Of a stretch of 64,000 nt of DNA, positions 7,559-16,748 are shown one piece after another. The stretch comes from Thermoflexus sp. (GTDB taxonomy: Bacteria; Chloroflexota; Anaerolineae; Aggregatilineales; Aggregatilineaceae), in assembly GCA_020724465.1 (NCBI GenBank), contig DYGX01000002.1, positions 1-64,000 of the forward strand. Reading direction: 5' to 3'. A model generated the notes under the pieces. The model was not told the DNA's origin. It made no database searches and saw nothing but the letters and a program-made list of their open reading frames with translations. Made by a program: the position numbers and the translations under genes. The number at the start of each line of letters is the position of its first letter. Position 1 is the stretch's first letter.

Positions 7559-9225
7559 GAGATCAATCTCCTGCTCAGGCGATTGCGCAGAATGATGGCG
7601 AACGAGTTCATCGTCAGCAGCAGAACGAGCAGAACCACGATCGCCGCGGCTGCTGCATTGCGGAACTCATCTTGCGGCAGTGTGGTCCACCGGAAGATGA
7701 TCAGCGGCAGTGCGGTGAAGATCGAGAATGGCCCGTCCGGATCGCGGGTCAGATAGGTTGCGCCGCCGACCAGGATGAGCGGGGCCGTCTCGCCGAAGGC
7801 GCGCGAGACGGACAGGATCGTCCCGGTCAGAATGCCGGGCATCGCGTAGGGCAGGACGTGATGCCAGATCGTTTGCCACTGCGTGGCGCCCAGGCCGTAA
7901 CTGGCCTGCCGCAGCGAGTTTGGGACGGCGCGTACAGCTTCCTGCGCGTTGATGATGATCAGTGGCAGGATGAGTAGCGCCAGAGTGAGCCCGGCGGAGA
8001 GCACCGTTCGGCCGTTGGCGGTCGAAGCGCCGAAAGCCTGCCCGCTGGTCAGCGGCTCCAGCGCGCGTACGAAGATCGCCAACCCCAACATGCCGTAGAT
8101 GATCGAAGGCACGCCGGCTAGATTACTGATATTCGTCTGGATAATCCGGTTGAACGTGTTGTCGCGCGCGTATTCTTCGAGGTAAAGCGCCGCGCCCACG
8201 CCGACCGGAAAGGCAAACGCGATCGCGATCAAAATCACGAGCAGCGACCCGATGATGGCCGGCCGCACGCCGGTGACGTCCGCCCGGCGCGGGTCGAGCG
8301 CGCCGCTGAGGAAGTCCCGGCTGATCCAGCTCCGCCACTGCAGCTCGGCCTGCGGGTACGATTCGGCGGCGCGCGTGTTGATCTCGTCGCGCCGCATGAG
8401 CGCATCCCACAGCGGCCAGCTCGCGACGATGGTGGGATTGATCACTCGCTCAAAGATCAGTTCCTCAAGATCGTCACGGTCCATGTTGGCGTTGATCAGG
8501 TGCGCGGCCTCAGCGCTGGTCAGCTCGTTGAGCGGGCGATCAGCCAGGTCTTCCGGATATGCCCGGCCCGCCAGAGCCTCAGCGACCGGCGCGGGACTCA
8601 ACTGTGGCCAGTCGGCCTGCGGCGCGGCCAGGACAGATTCGAGGATGAAGCGGCGCAGCAGCGCTTCGCGGACGTTCTGCGCCAGGATCTGCTCCAGCTC
8701 GTGTTCCGAAAGCTCGTCCAGGGGACGGCCGGTTGGCTCGCCGTTGAGCAGCAGCGCGTCCGGCTCGACATCATATTGCACGGCGACAAGACCGAACGAC
8801 TTGTTGGCGATGGTCCATAGCAGGGTGGCGAGCGCGACCAGTGCGATGACGATGGCCCCCAGGTAGAGCGTTCGCGCGATAGTTCCCCGCAGATGCCGCG
8901 CCTGGATATTACGCCGCAGGGCTTCCCCTTCGGGCAGGGGGGCGTCGCGGCGGGCGCGATCGGGCAGGCGGCTCCACACCGCAGCCAATGCGCCAAGCCC
9001 GCCGAGCAGGCTGCCCGCCACGAGCAAGCCGCTGCGATCCGGCCACAGCGCCGCGCTGGCGACCGCGCCGAGGACGCTGCCGAGCAGCCCGGCGCTCAAC
9101 CCCAGCGCAAGACCCAGCCGCGCCGAATAGCCCTTGCGCGCAGCAAGGGCGGGGGTGGTCAGGCTGCCGTTGAGCGCGAGCGCCAGGCTGATGAAGCCTG
9201 CCGCAAAAAGTGCAATGCGATCCAT
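7555..9225 (-). CDS. pstA: phosphate ABC transporter permease PstA, extended
   Basis: PstA is one half of the phosphate channel. The C-terminal ~210 residues carry the permease core, including an EEYARDN segment, a [15 protein letters not shown] segment and the [15 protein letters not shown] coupling region. At 556 residues it is nearly twice the usual 280-300. The N-terminal third adds about three hydrophobic segments. A roughly 170-residue charged region rich in Glu, Leu and Arg sits between the extension and the core and is likely extracytoplasmic. It lies 18 bases downstream of pstC and overlaps pstB. Confidence 0.92.
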   Translation of the reverse strand: MDRIALFAAGFISLALALNGSLTTPALAARKGYSARLGLALGLSAGLLGSVLGAVASAALWPDRSGLLVAGSLLGGLGALAAVWSRLPDRARRDAPLPEGEALRRNIQARHLRGTIARTLYLGAIVIALVALATLLWTIANKSFGLVAVQYDVEPDALLLNGEPTGRPLDELSEHELEQILAQNVREALLRRFILESVLAAPQADWPQLSPAPVAEALAGRAYPEDLADRPLNELTSAEAAHLINANMDRDDLEELIFERVINPTIVASWPLWDALMRRDEINTRAAESYPQAELQWRSWISRDFLSGALDPRRADVTGVRPAIIGSLLVILIAIAFAFPVGVGAALYLEEYARDNTFNRIIQTNISNLAGVPSIIYGMLGLAIFVRALEPLTSGQAFGASTANGRTVLSAGLTLALLILPLIIINAQEAVRAVPNSLRQASYGLGATQWQTIWHHVLPYAMPGILTGTILSVSRAFGETAPLILVGGATYLTRDPDGPFSIFTALPLIIFRWTTLPQDEFRNAAAAAIVVLLVLLLTMNSFAIILRNRLSRRLIS

Positions 9226-9243
9226 AGTCTGCTCCTCGCCGTC

Positions 9244-10242
9244 CTAGTCGTATACTTCGCGGAAGCGCGCGACGAATGCGCGGCTGAGGATGTTCAGGCC
9301 CAGCGTCATAAGGAACAGCAACAGCCCGACCATGAAGATGCTGTTGTAGTCGAGCGTGTCGTAGGCCAGGTCGCCGCCGCTGATGCTGGCGATGTAGCCC
9401 GTCATGGTCCAGGCGGACTCAAACGGGTTGGCGGTCAGGTTGGGGCGCGCCCCCGCCGCGATAGCCATGATCATCGTCTCGCCGATGGCCCGTGAGATCG
9501 CGATGATCACCGCCGCCGCGATCCCCGACAGCGCCGCCGGTAGGACCACGCGGGTGGTCGTTTCGAGCCGCGTCGAGCCAAGCCCGAAGGCGGCCTCGCG
9601 CAGCGAGCGCGGCACTGCACTGAGCGCGTCCTCGCTCATCGACGCCACCAGTGGCAGGATCATGATGCCCATCACCGCACCTGCCGACGCGACGTTGAAG
9701 ATCTCGACCGTGCTGCGGCCAAAGAGACTCTGGAGCAGGGGAGTCATGAACTGCAGCGCAAAGAAGCCATACACTACGGTGGGCACCCCCGCCAGCACTT
9801 CCAGGATTGGCTTGAGGATGCTGCGCACGCGCGGGCTGGCGTATTCGGACAGGAAAATGGCTGCGCCCAGCCCAAGGGGGAGCGCGACCAGCATGGCGAT
9901 AGCGCTGCTCATCAGCGTGGCAGACACCAGCGGCGCGATGCCGACCTTGAAGCGGTGCGGCTGCCATTCGGTCGTGTTGACGAAGTCGAACAGGCTGATG
10001 GTGTGAACCGCGCCCGCTTCCGTAACGTACTTGCTGGTGACCAGTAGCAGCGACTCGCGCCCCAGCACGAAGACGATTGCCAGCGTGGTGAAGATGGTGA
10101 GAGCGCCACAAATGAACAGAAAGCCCTGGATAACGCTTTCGCCCCGGCGCGGTTTTCTCTCAAATCCGCCGGGCGCGGTGCGACGTCGCGCCGTGTCCTG
10201 ATTCCAGAGCTTTGTTTCGGCAATCACTGCCTGATTATCCAT
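9244..10242 (-). CDS. pstC: phosphate ABC transporter permease PstC
   Basis: PstC forms the phosphate channel with PstA in the cytoplasmic membrane. The 332-residue protein has an N-terminal cytoplasmic tail of about 35 residues, then six or so hydrophobic segments. The family segments [40 protein letters not shown] and SRAIGETMI are present. The start follows AGAGGAACACCCT. It is separated from pstS by 143 bases that hold a long inverted repeat. Confidence 0.95.
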   Translation of the reverse strand: MDNQAVIAETKLWNQDTARRRTAPGGFERKPRRGESVIQGFLFICGALTIFTTLAIVFVLGRESLLLVTSKYVTEAGAVHTISLFDFVNTTEWQPHRFKVGIAPLVSATLMSSAIAMLVALPLGLGAAIFLSEYASPRVRSILKPILEVLAGVPTVVYGFFALQFMTPLLQSLFGRSTVEIFNVASAGAVMGIMILPLVASMSEDALSAVPRSLREAAFGLGSTRLETTTRVVLPAALSGIAAAVIIAISRAIGETMIMAIAAGARPNLTANPFESAWTMTGYIASISGGDLAYDTLDYNSIFMVGLLLFLMTLGLNILSRAFVARFREVYD

Positions 10243-10321
10243 AGGGTGTTCCTCTAAGGCTCGCCGTCATGCTCTTGTGTTCGGATGACCCTTTCTTTAT
10301 TCGTTGCTGTCCATACTGCAC

Positions 10322-10364
10322 GGCGTGATACGGGACGGGATTGCGCCGCGCCCCATATCACGCC
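10322..10364 (-). promoter_or_regulatory. stem-loop between pstS and pstC
   Basis: Arms 10322-10334 and 10352-10364 form a 13-bp stem with one mismatch around a 17-base loop. There is no strong T-run after it. It sits just behind the stop codon of the binding-protein gene, where such structures commonly protect the upstream mRNA or reduce read-through into the permease genes. Confidence 0.6.
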
Positions 10365-10385
10365 CGGTTGTGAGCAGCCGGTAAC

Positions 10386-11480
10386 CTAGCTGGCGGCAGG
10401 CACGTCCATACCCATCGCCTCGAGCCAGGCCGCTTTGGATGCGTTGAGCGCCTCGGTGCTGACGGGGAAGTAGCCGACTTCCTCGACCACCTCATTGGCG
10501 TTGGTCAGGTAGTAGTTGATGAACGCCGCGACCTGAGGCTTCTCCTGAAGCACCTGCACAGCCGAGTAGATGAATAGCGGACGGCTCAGCATATACTCGC
10601 CGCTTTCAGCCGTTTCGGCAGTCGGCATGATGTACTCGACCCCTTCGGTTTCCCACTCGCTTTCGGGGATGATCACCAAGTTGCCGTCGCTGTCGTGCAT
10701 CACGTCATTGGCGATGGCGACGGCTTTCAGCGTGTCCTGGTTCTCCACAAAGTAGGCGAAGCCGAAGTAACCGATGGCGTTGGGTGTGCCCTGGATGCCC
10801 TGGACCAGCACGTAATCGTTCTCGCTGGTGGTCGGGTTCGGGGTCAGCAGGGCGTCAAAACGGGCGCTGCGTTCCTTATAGGCGCCTTTCGTGCCCAAGA
10901 CAGCCTCGCCGAAGAAGTCGAACGTGCCGCTGTCGACACCCGGTGTGAAGAGCTGAATGCGCTCTGCCGGCCATTCCGGATTGATCTGATCCCATGTGGT
11001 GACCTGGCCGGTGAAGATGGCGATCAGTTCCGAGCGCTTGAGCTGGTCGACGAAACTATCGTGCGTGACGGCTACGGTGAGCGCGTCGATGCCGATCAGG
11101 AACTCCAGCACGTCGCGGCCCAATGCCTGGCAGTCGGCCAGTTCGGATGCGTTAATGGGGCGGCTGGCGTTTGAGATGTCGGTCGAGCCTTCTTTGCAGA
11201 ATCGCTCGAAACCTGCCGACGTGCCGGTTTCTGCGATGGCGATGTTCCCGGCGAACCCGTCCTCGTTGAAGCGGGCGGCCATGGCGACTGTGACCGGCTC
11301 AACGGTCGAGCTGCCTGCAATGGCGATGTCGCCGGTCACGCTCAGCGGATCGACGGCTGGCAGGCTGATCGGCTCGACCTCGTCGCCGCTCTGGGCGAAG
11401 GTTGCCGTCACCGGCAGACTCAAGGTCAGGACCAGGCTTAACGCGACCAGGCTCAGCCACAAACGATGTTGTTGACGCAT
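10386..11480 (-). CDS. pstS: periplasmic phosphate-binding protein
   Basis: PstS captures phosphate and delivers it to PstCA. The 364-residue protein starts with a classical signal peptide (MRQQHRLWLSLVALSLVL, cleavage expected after ATFAQ) and has no lipobox cysteine. The mature domain shows the PstS phosphate-binding segments IAIAGSSTVEPV near residue 50 and ETGTSAGFERFCKE, plus DSGTFDFFGEAV further on. The start at 11480 is chosen because AAGGAG lies seven bases upstream and because the signal peptide then begins properly; a longer reading frame would place 20 polar residues in front. Confidence 0.93.
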   Translation of the reverse strand: MRQQHRLWLSLVALSLVLTLSLPVTATFAQSGDEVEPISLPAVDPLSVTGDIAIAGSSTVEPVTVAMAARFNEDGFAGNIAIAETGTSAGFERFCKEGSTDISNASRPINASELADCQALGRDVLEFLIGIDALTVAVTHDSFVDQLKRSELIAIFTGQVTTWDQINPEWPAERIQLFTPGVDSGTFDFFGEAVLGTKGAYKERSARFDALLTPNPTTSENDYVLVQGIQGTPNAIGYFGFAYFVENQDTLKAVAIANDVMHDSDGNLVIIPESEWETEGVEYIMPTAETAESGEYMLSRPLFIYSAVQVLQEKPQVAAFINYYLTNANEVVEEVGYFPVSTEALNASKAAWLEAMGMDVPAAS

Positions 11481-11597
11481 GATTTCTCCTTGTGCGTTCT
11501 CGTGACGCACCTGTATTGGGTATCTGTCCACGCTGACCATCGTAAGCGCGAGACGTGAAAGCCCAAGTAAATCCGGTTTAAATTCGCGGAGAGGGCG

Positions 11598-11615
11598 CTT
11601 TAAAGTTCTTTAAAG
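11598..11615. promoter_or_regulatory. tandem CTTTAAAG repeat upstream of pstS (Pho-box-like)
   Basis: Two identical CTTTAAAG octamers (11598-11605 and 11608-11615) repeat with a ten-base period about 120 bases before the pstS start. Tandem repeats with roughly one helical turn spacing are what PhoB/PhoP-type regulators bind. The repeat unit itself is not the E. coli or Bacillus consensus, so assignment to a Pho regulator is inference. Confidence 0.4.
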
Positions 11616-11623
11616 GGGGAAGG

Positions 11624-11661
11624 CGAAGAATCAAAAGAGCCGGAAGCACTGCTCCCGGCTC
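11624..11661 (-). terminator. terminator after the cytochrome/NrfD operon
   Basis: On the minus strand GAGCCGG pairs with CCGGCTC (11655-11661 with 11637-11643) and is followed by TTTTGATTCTT. It lies just downstream of the nrfD-like stop codon and separates that operon from pstS. Confidence 0.7.
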
Positions 11662-11683
11662 AGGCGAACGAGCGAGAAATCAC

Positions 11684-12967
11684 TCAGCGCGCGGTGGCGG
11701 GCTGCTCGCCGCCTTCCGCCACGGCCGGGCGCGTCACGGCGCGGCGACGCACGACACGCACTACGTTCGGGTAGAGCCGCAGATAGCGCACGCCGAGTGT
11801 CCAGCCCAGCCAGCTATAGCCGACGATCCCCGCTGCGACACCCCACTCGATCAGCGACGGCTCGTAGGTGTTGATGGGGAACACATCCAGCACGCCGGGC
11901 GACCAGTCCAGCGGGACGACCAGGCCGGAGAGCGTCACATTCCAGCGATTGATCACCAGCCCGGCAACGACCATCAGCGCGCCGAGCATCAGCATGTAGC
12001 GGTTGCGGCGCAGGCGCGGCCACAGGAAGATGATGGCTGGCACCAGCGCGCCCATCAGCACCTCGCCCCACCAGAACGTGAAGTCGTACGGCGTGTTTTC
12101 GTTGAGGATGCGGATGCTGGCCGCGTGTCCTGGGACGTGGCTGTAGTAGTTGACCGACATCCAGCTCCACAGCTTGAGATAGAGATACGCCAGGCTGGCG
12201 AAGCCGACAAAGCGCGCCACCCCTTGCAGCACGTCTTCTGGCACCATGCGCTTCTGCATCAGTTCGCCGGAGATCATGGTGACCAGTAGCGTGAGCGCCG
12301 GCCCCGCTGCGACGGCGGACAGGATAAACAGCACGGGCGCGGTGGGCGAGAACCATACCGGGCGGGCGGTCAGAATGCCATACGTCGCGCCCAGCGACGA
12401 CTGGTGGACCATCGAGATGCCCATACCGATCAGCGCCACCACCGGCATCACCTGGTGAAGCCGGTGCCCCAGCCAACGCGCCAGGCTGTAGCGGTTAAGC
12501 GGCGTGCTCTCAACGATGATGGGGGTGAATTCCAGGACTAGCACGGTGGTGTAGAACATCACTGCGATCGTGATCTCCCACAACACCGAGTGCGGGTTCC
12601 AGTACAGCACCGGGTGGTAGAAGCGGTCGGGCCGGCCGATGTCCACGAACAGCGCCAGCATAGCGGACGTGTATCCCAGCAGGCCCACGAAGACCGCAGC
12701 CCGCGCGATGGACGCGTAGTGCTTGAGACCGAAGACATAGACGGCTGCGGACAGCGTGAACGCCCCGGCGCCTAGCGCGATCGACGACAGGTCGATCACA
12801 ATCCACAGCCCCCAGGGAAGCTCGTCAGTCAGGTTAGTGACCCGCAACCCTTCGATCAGCACCCGCGCACCGGAATAGACCCCGATCGCGACCATTGTGA
12901 ACAGAAACAGGTACCAGATGGCGAGCAGCGGAGATCGGCGGGCGGTTCTTCCGGCTAGACTGATCAT
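11684..12967 (-). CDS. NrfD/PsrC-family quinone-interacting membrane subunit
   Basis: This 427-residue integral membrane protein matches the NrfD family, which exchanges electrons between the quinone pool and a partner iron-sulfur protein. About nine or ten hydrophobic segments span the length. Near residues 45-75 the segment ELPWGLWIVIDLSSIALGAG is typical of the family; a later MVHQSSLGATYG segment also matches. The start overlaps the iron-sulfur gene by four bases, the usual NrfC-NrfD gene order. It is the last gene of the four-gene cytochrome operon. The physiological direction (quinol oxidation or quinone reduction) cannot be told from sequence. Confidence 0.88.
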   Translation of the reverse strand: MISLAGRTARRSPLLAIWYLFLFTMVAIGVYSGARVLIEGLRVTNLTDELPWGLWIVIDLSSIALGAGAFTLSAAVYVFGLKHYASIARAAVFVGLLGYTSAMLALFVDIGRPDRFYHPVLYWNPHSVLWEITIAVMFYTTVLVLEFTPIIVESTPLNRYSLARWLGHRLHQVMPVVALIGMGISMVHQSSLGATYGILTARPVWFSPTAPVLFILSAVAAGPALTLLVTMISGELMQKRMVPEDVLQGVARFVGFASLAYLYLKLWSWMSVNYYSHVPGHAASIRILNENTPYDFTFWWGEVLMGALVPAIIFLWPRLRRNRYMLMLGALMVVAGLVINRWNVTLSGLVVPLDWSPGVLDVFPINTYEPSLIEWGVAAGIVGYSWLGWTLGVRYLRLYPNVVRVVRRRAVTRPAVAEGGEQPATAR

Positions 12968-13806
12968 ATCGCCAGGCCCTCCGGTGGAATGTAGTAGACG
13001 TTTGGCTCGGTGCCCAGATCCTCGCGCAGGCGGAACGTTGCCGTCGAGGCGATAATCCGCGACACCTCGCTCTCAGGGTTGTTGAGGTCGCCGAAATAGC
13101 GGGCGGTGACCGGGCAGATATTGACACATGCGGGTGTCGCCGCCGGATCAACCCCCGGAATCAGACCGGCAGCCAGTCCGGCGTCGATCCGGTGAATGCA
13201 GAACGTGCATTTCTCCACCACACCACGAGGCCGCCTTGGGACTTCGGGCGTACCCCATTCCGGGGCGCGCGGGTTCGGCTCGTCGCCGCGCGCTTCCCAG
13301 TTGAAGGAGCGCGCTCCGTACGGGCAGGCCACCTCGCAATAGCGGCAGCCGATGCATTTGTCGTAGTCCATCACCACCAGGCCATCTTCGCGGCTGTAGG
13401 TGGCGCTGACCGGGCAGACGGATACGCACGGCGCGTTGTTACAGTGCAGGCAAGGGCGGGTCATGTGGAAGATGTCACCCGTGGGTGTCTGGTCCACAAT
13501 GTGCACGTTCCACCGCATCGCGTCGGTGACGTCGTTCGTCGCCTGACAGGCATACACGCAGTATTCACAGCCGATGCACTTGCTCAGGTCGATGACCATG
13601 CCCCAGCGCGGCTTGTCCGTGCTGGCTGCCGCGTAGCGCTCGCGATCGATGTTGCCGCCCAGGATCTTCTGAAACAAGGGGTTGAGCGGATCCGCCAGGA
13701 TATTCGCGAGGGCAACGGACATGCCCGCGCCAACCAGCAGCATCACAAACTCGCGCCGTGTGAGCAGCTGTTCTCGGGCGTTGTTGTTAGTGTTCCGCGT
13801 GCTCAT
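12964..13806 (-). CDS. Tat-exported 4x[4Fe-4S] ferredoxin-type subunit (NrfC/HybA-like)
   Basis: The 280-residue protein passes electrons between the cytochromes and the NrfD subunit on the outer face of the membrane. A twin-arginine motif (TRREFVMLL near residue 17) followed by a hydrophobic stretch indicates Tat export. Sixteen cluster cysteines are arranged in four groups: CIGCEYCVYAC, CLHCNNAPCVSVCP, CIGCRYCEVACP and CTFC with CVNICP. This is the NrfC/HybA/PsrB pattern. It overlaps the upstream cytochrome gene by 20 bases and the nrfD-like gene by four, so the three are almost certainly translated together. Confidence 0.92.
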   Translation of the reverse strand: MSTRNTNNNAREQLLTRREFVMLLVGAGMSVALANILADPLNPLFQKILGGNIDRERYAAASTDKPRWGMVIDLSKCIGCEYCVYACQATNDVTDAMRWNVHIVDQTPTGDIFHMTRPCLHCNNAPCVSVCPVSATYSREDGLVVMDYDKCIGCRYCEVACPYGARSFNWEARGDEPNPRAPEWGTPEVPRRPRGVVEKCTFCIHRIDAGLAAGLIPGVDPAATPACVNICPVTARYFGDLNNPESEVSRIIASTATFRLREDLGTEPNVYYIPPEGLAI

Positions 13807-14950
13807 CAGGGTGCTCTTTATCGACTTTAACCTCTTCGATGATCTCGGTCTGGCCGTTCCGGCTCAGTTTGGGCAGCAGGATCAAGGCGATCACGGCACC
13901 CACCCCCAGCCCGATGATCAGCCCTTGAATGAGCTGGATGTAATTGGTTTCGCCGTCTCCCCCCGACGGGCTGCGCGCCAGCTCCTGCTCCATTGAGGCC
14001 AGCTGCTGCCGAAGGGAATCGCGCTCAATGCGCAGCGTCTCATCTGTGCCAATCAGCTCGGCCCATACCCCGCTGCGCTCAAGCTCCTCGTGACATGTGT
14101 TGCAGGCGCGCGTCTGAACAACCATGCGATGATCGGTCGGCTCGTGGCTTTCGGAGATAAGCTGGATCTCCGGGTCCAGGCCCATGTGGCAGCTCGCGCA
14201 GGTGACGTTGTACTCGCTTTCGAGATGCTTGGCATGCACGTAGATGTTGGCGGGCGCCTGGTGGCAGTTCTCGCACAGCAGCGTGATATCCTGAATGCGC
14301 ATCTGCTGGCCGTGGGGCAGGTGGCACACCGCGCAGCCGAGCGATCCCATATTGGCGTGCGGGCTTTCCGCCCATTCAGCAAACGACTCGGTGTGACAGT
14401 CGCCACACACCACCGCGACCAGGGTGGGCTGGTCTTCGGTGGCGGGGACATCGTGCGCTCCGTGGCAGTCGACACAGGTTGCCGCTTCCAGGTTGCCCCG
14501 CGCGATCGCTTCCAGGTGCGCGCTGTCTGCCAGCAGCGTGTTGTGGCACTCGCCGCAAACCTGCGAGGTCTCGATCCGGTAGGCGCGCGCGCTGGCGGGC
14601 GACGGACCACTGTGCGGGAAGATATCCTCGCCGTGGCAGTCGATGCAGCCCAGCGGCGTGCTGCTGGCGGTGCCATGCACCGAGTCTGCGATCAGCGCGG
14701 GCGGAACATACAGGTTAAGTACGCTACCGTCGGCCAGGGTCATGACCCGTCCGGGCTGGCTGTGACAGATCGCGCAGTAGCTGTTGTTCGGGCCAGCGGG
14801 CGCACCTTCCGCTGGCCCGTCACCGCCATCCTGTGCCAGCGCGACAGGTACAGCACTTCCCAGGGCCAGCGCGCCGCCAACGATCAGCAGGGCAGCCCCC
14901 AGCCCTGCGATCAGCAGAGGAAGTAGAAAGCGATGTTGAAAACGGCTCAT
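13787..14950 (-). CDS. membrane-anchored nonaheme cytochrome c
   Basis: The 387-residue protein carries nine CXXCH haem-binding motifs (CAICH, CIDCH, CGECH, CVDCH, CGDCH, CAVCH, CENCH, CASCH, CNTCH) after an N-terminal signal/anchor. Behind the last haem motif there is a charged heptad-like helix (IERDSLRQQLASMEQEL). A C-terminal transmembrane segment (IQGLIIGLGVGAVIALILL) and a short acidic tail follow. It is therefore probably tethered outside the membrane on a coiled-coil stalk. No CXXCK motif is present, so it is not an NrfA-type nitrite reductase. The start at 14950 gives a signal sequence directly at the N-terminus. Confidence 0.88.
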   Translation of the reverse strand: MSRFQHRFLLPLLIAGLGAALLIVGGALALGSAVPVALAQDGGDGPAEGAPAGPNNSYCAICHSQPGRVMTLADGSVLNLYVPPALIADSVHGTASSTPLGCIDCHGEDIFPHSGPSPASARAYRIETSQVCGECHNTLLADSAHLEAIARGNLEAATCVDCHGAHDVPATEDQPTLVAVVCGDCHTESFAEWAESPHANMGSLGCAVCHLPHGQQMRIQDITLLCENCHQAPANIYVHAKHLESEYNVTCASCHMGLDPEIQLISESHEPTDHRMVVQTRACNTCHEELERSGVWAELIGTDETLRIERDSLRQQLASMEQELARSPSGGDGETNYIQLIQGLIIGLGVGAVIALILLPKLSRNGQTEIIEEVKVDKEHPDEHAEH

Positions 14951-14991
14951 GCCACTGTTCCTTGTCGTTTCGGTCCGACAGTGTTCTGAAG

Positions 14992-16638
14992 TTACTGGCC
15001 GGTTGCTGCCCCGGCTTCGACTTCGTCGTTCAACCCTAGCTCGCTCTCGACGCGGTCGAGCACGATGTCGGTATACACGTAGTTGTGAACGCCCAGGCTC
15101 CCGTCGCCCTCGACAAAGCGCAGCGCGGCTTCGACCCATGCCGGGGTTTCTCCGGTCAGCGCGGCGCGGGCCGCTTCCAGGCGCGCACGGGTGTCGGCCT
15201 GGATGTCGTCAATCAACACCTGGAGACTCGGTGCGTCCACTTTGTCCGCGTGGCAGATCGAGCAGGAGTCTTGCAGCGCGGCGATGTTGGCGGCCACGCC
15301 CGGCATCACCGGATGGAAGGCATGGCTGCCGCGTGTGGCCGTTTCGACCGGCACCCTCGGCATGTGACAGGTGACACAGGTTGGCCCGCCGGCTGCCACG
15401 AAATGCGCCGAAGGCACGCCGTCGATCCCTTGGATGATCGATTCACCTTCGTACATTTCCTTGACCGGCGCGTGGATTACGCCTGTAACGTCAGTGTCTT
15501 GATGGCACGAGACACACAGCGCGTACGGCTCGCCCGCCAGCAAGAAATCGACCGTGGCCGCCTCATCCTCGCCCGGCGCTTGATGGATCACATGGCAGCT
15601 CACGCATGTCACGCCGTGAGCCGCGCTGGCAACCGTTACCGGCTGCGTGCTTTCGCCCTCGGTTCCGTCCGCTGCCTCGGCACGCGCCTGGCCCCAGGCA
15701 TAATCGGCGCTGTGGCACGCCAGGCACGCGTCCTGCGCGCGCTCGCTGGAGCGAAGCCCTTCGAGCGCGCTCGCATGGGTTGAGTTCAGCCACTCGTTGA
15801 ACTGCATGTTCGGGTGGCTCGCGTGGCCGCTGACCCACCAGTGCGTCGCGTCATCCGGCGCGACCAGCGCGTAGCCGCTATCCAGCAGCTCGTCGCCGGC
15901 CAGGTAATCGGTCGGGTAGGGGTGCCCGTCCGGCATGGCGCCTGCGCTGTGACATTGGCCGCAGATCGCCGCGTCGGGCGACAGAACAATGCTGGCGCGT
16001 TGTTCCGCAGGGGTAGCCGTGCGTGACCGGACTGCCTCAAAGTGGGCGCTGCCGGGGCCGTGGCACGTCTCGCACTGGACGCCGTTTTCCAGCCATGTCC
16101 CGGTGTCCACGTTGAACCCCGTCACGTGGCAGGCCGCGCACTGGTCTTCCCAGTCGTATTCGGGGGCGGGCCAGTCCTCGGCCAGGGTATACGGTTGCCA
16201 GCGCCCGGCGATGACATTCCACTCGACCGGCAACACCAGATATTGCGTTGCGGTGGGTTCGGCAGCCTCTTCGTCATCCCCGGCGGCCTCGCCCTCAACG
16301 GCGATCAGGTAGCGCTGCACGTAGCGCCCCGTGCCGAGCGTGTAGGCGATGTCGTCGATGGTCAGCGCCCGTGGCTCGTCCTCGCCCGGAAGCTGGAGCA
16401 CCAGCACATCCGATTGCTGGTTGAAGTCGCCCAGCACAGCACCTGCCTGCGATGGCTCGGAGAGCGTGAGGGCGTGGCGCGATTCATAGTGAATCGGCCC
16501 GACGTCCCGATGGCACCCAAAGCACAGGCGAGAGCCGATGTACTCTGGCTTCTGATCGTCCTGCGCCTGAGCCGGGGTGATGGCGATCCAGAACGCGGCC
16601 GCCAGGATGATGATAACCAGCAGCATGAACCGTCTCAT
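14992..16638 (-). CDS. secreted nonaheme cytochrome c
   Basis: The 548-residue protein begins with a clear signal peptide (cleavage near AQAQ-DD) and carries nine CXXCH motifs: CFGCH, CAACH, CETCH, CGQCH, CLACH, CVSCH, CVSCH, CVTCH and CSICH. There is no C-terminal anchor and no CXXCK lysine-ligated haem. The spacing, with long insertions between haem motifs 1 and 2 and between 4 and 5, resembles doubled-CXXCH multihaem families. It is the first gene of the operon with the second cytochrome, the iron-sulfur protein and the NrfD subunit. It may be the terminal reductase, an oxidase of an external donor, or simply an electron carrier; the sequence does not decide. Confidence 0.85.
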   Translation of the reverse strand: MRRFMLLVIIILAAAFWIAITPAQAQDDQKPEYIGSRLCFGCHRDVGPIHYESRHALTLSEPSQAGAVLGDFNQQSDVLVLQLPGEDEPRALTIDDIAYTLGTGRYVQRYLIAVEGEAAGDDEEAAEPTATQYLVLPVEWNVIAGRWQPYTLAEDWPAPEYDWEDQCAACHVTGFNVDTGTWLENGVQCETCHGPGSAHFEAVRSRTATPAEQRASIVLSPDAAICGQCHSAGAMPDGHPYPTDYLAGDELLDSGYALVAPDDATHWWVSGHASHPNMQFNEWLNSTHASALEGLRSSERAQDACLACHSADYAWGQARAEAADGTEGESTQPVTVASAAHGVTCVSCHVIHQAPGEDEAATVDFLLAGEPYALCVSCHQDTDVTGVIHAPVKEMYEGESIIQGIDGVPSAHFVAAGGPTCVTCHMPRVPVETATRGSHAFHPVMPGVAANIAALQDSCSICHADKVDAPSLQVLIDDIQADTRARLEAARAALTGETPAWVEAALRFVEGDGSLGVHNYVYTDIVLDRVESELGLNDEVEAGAATGQ

Positions 16639-16720
16639 TGGTCCCGGTTGCCCTTTCCGAAAGGTAGATGCTCCAGCCCGAAAAAATTCAACAGCAGCCG
16701 TTGATGCATCATGCGGAGTT

Positions 16721-16748
16721 ATGATAGTGAATTTTCGGACAATAAGAA
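16721..16748 (-). promoter_or_regulatory. candidate promoter of the cytochrome operon
   Basis: Read on the minus strand, TTCTTA (16743-16748) and TATCAT (16721-16726) are separated by 16 bases. The -10 matches five of six positions; the -35 is weak. The first cytochrome gene starts about 80 bases downstream. Confidence 0.35.

Noticed and set aside
14992-16638. Nitrite reductase (NrfA or octahaem type) identity for the first cytochrome
   Set aside because: No CXXCK active-site haem motif is present, and the motif number and spacing differ.
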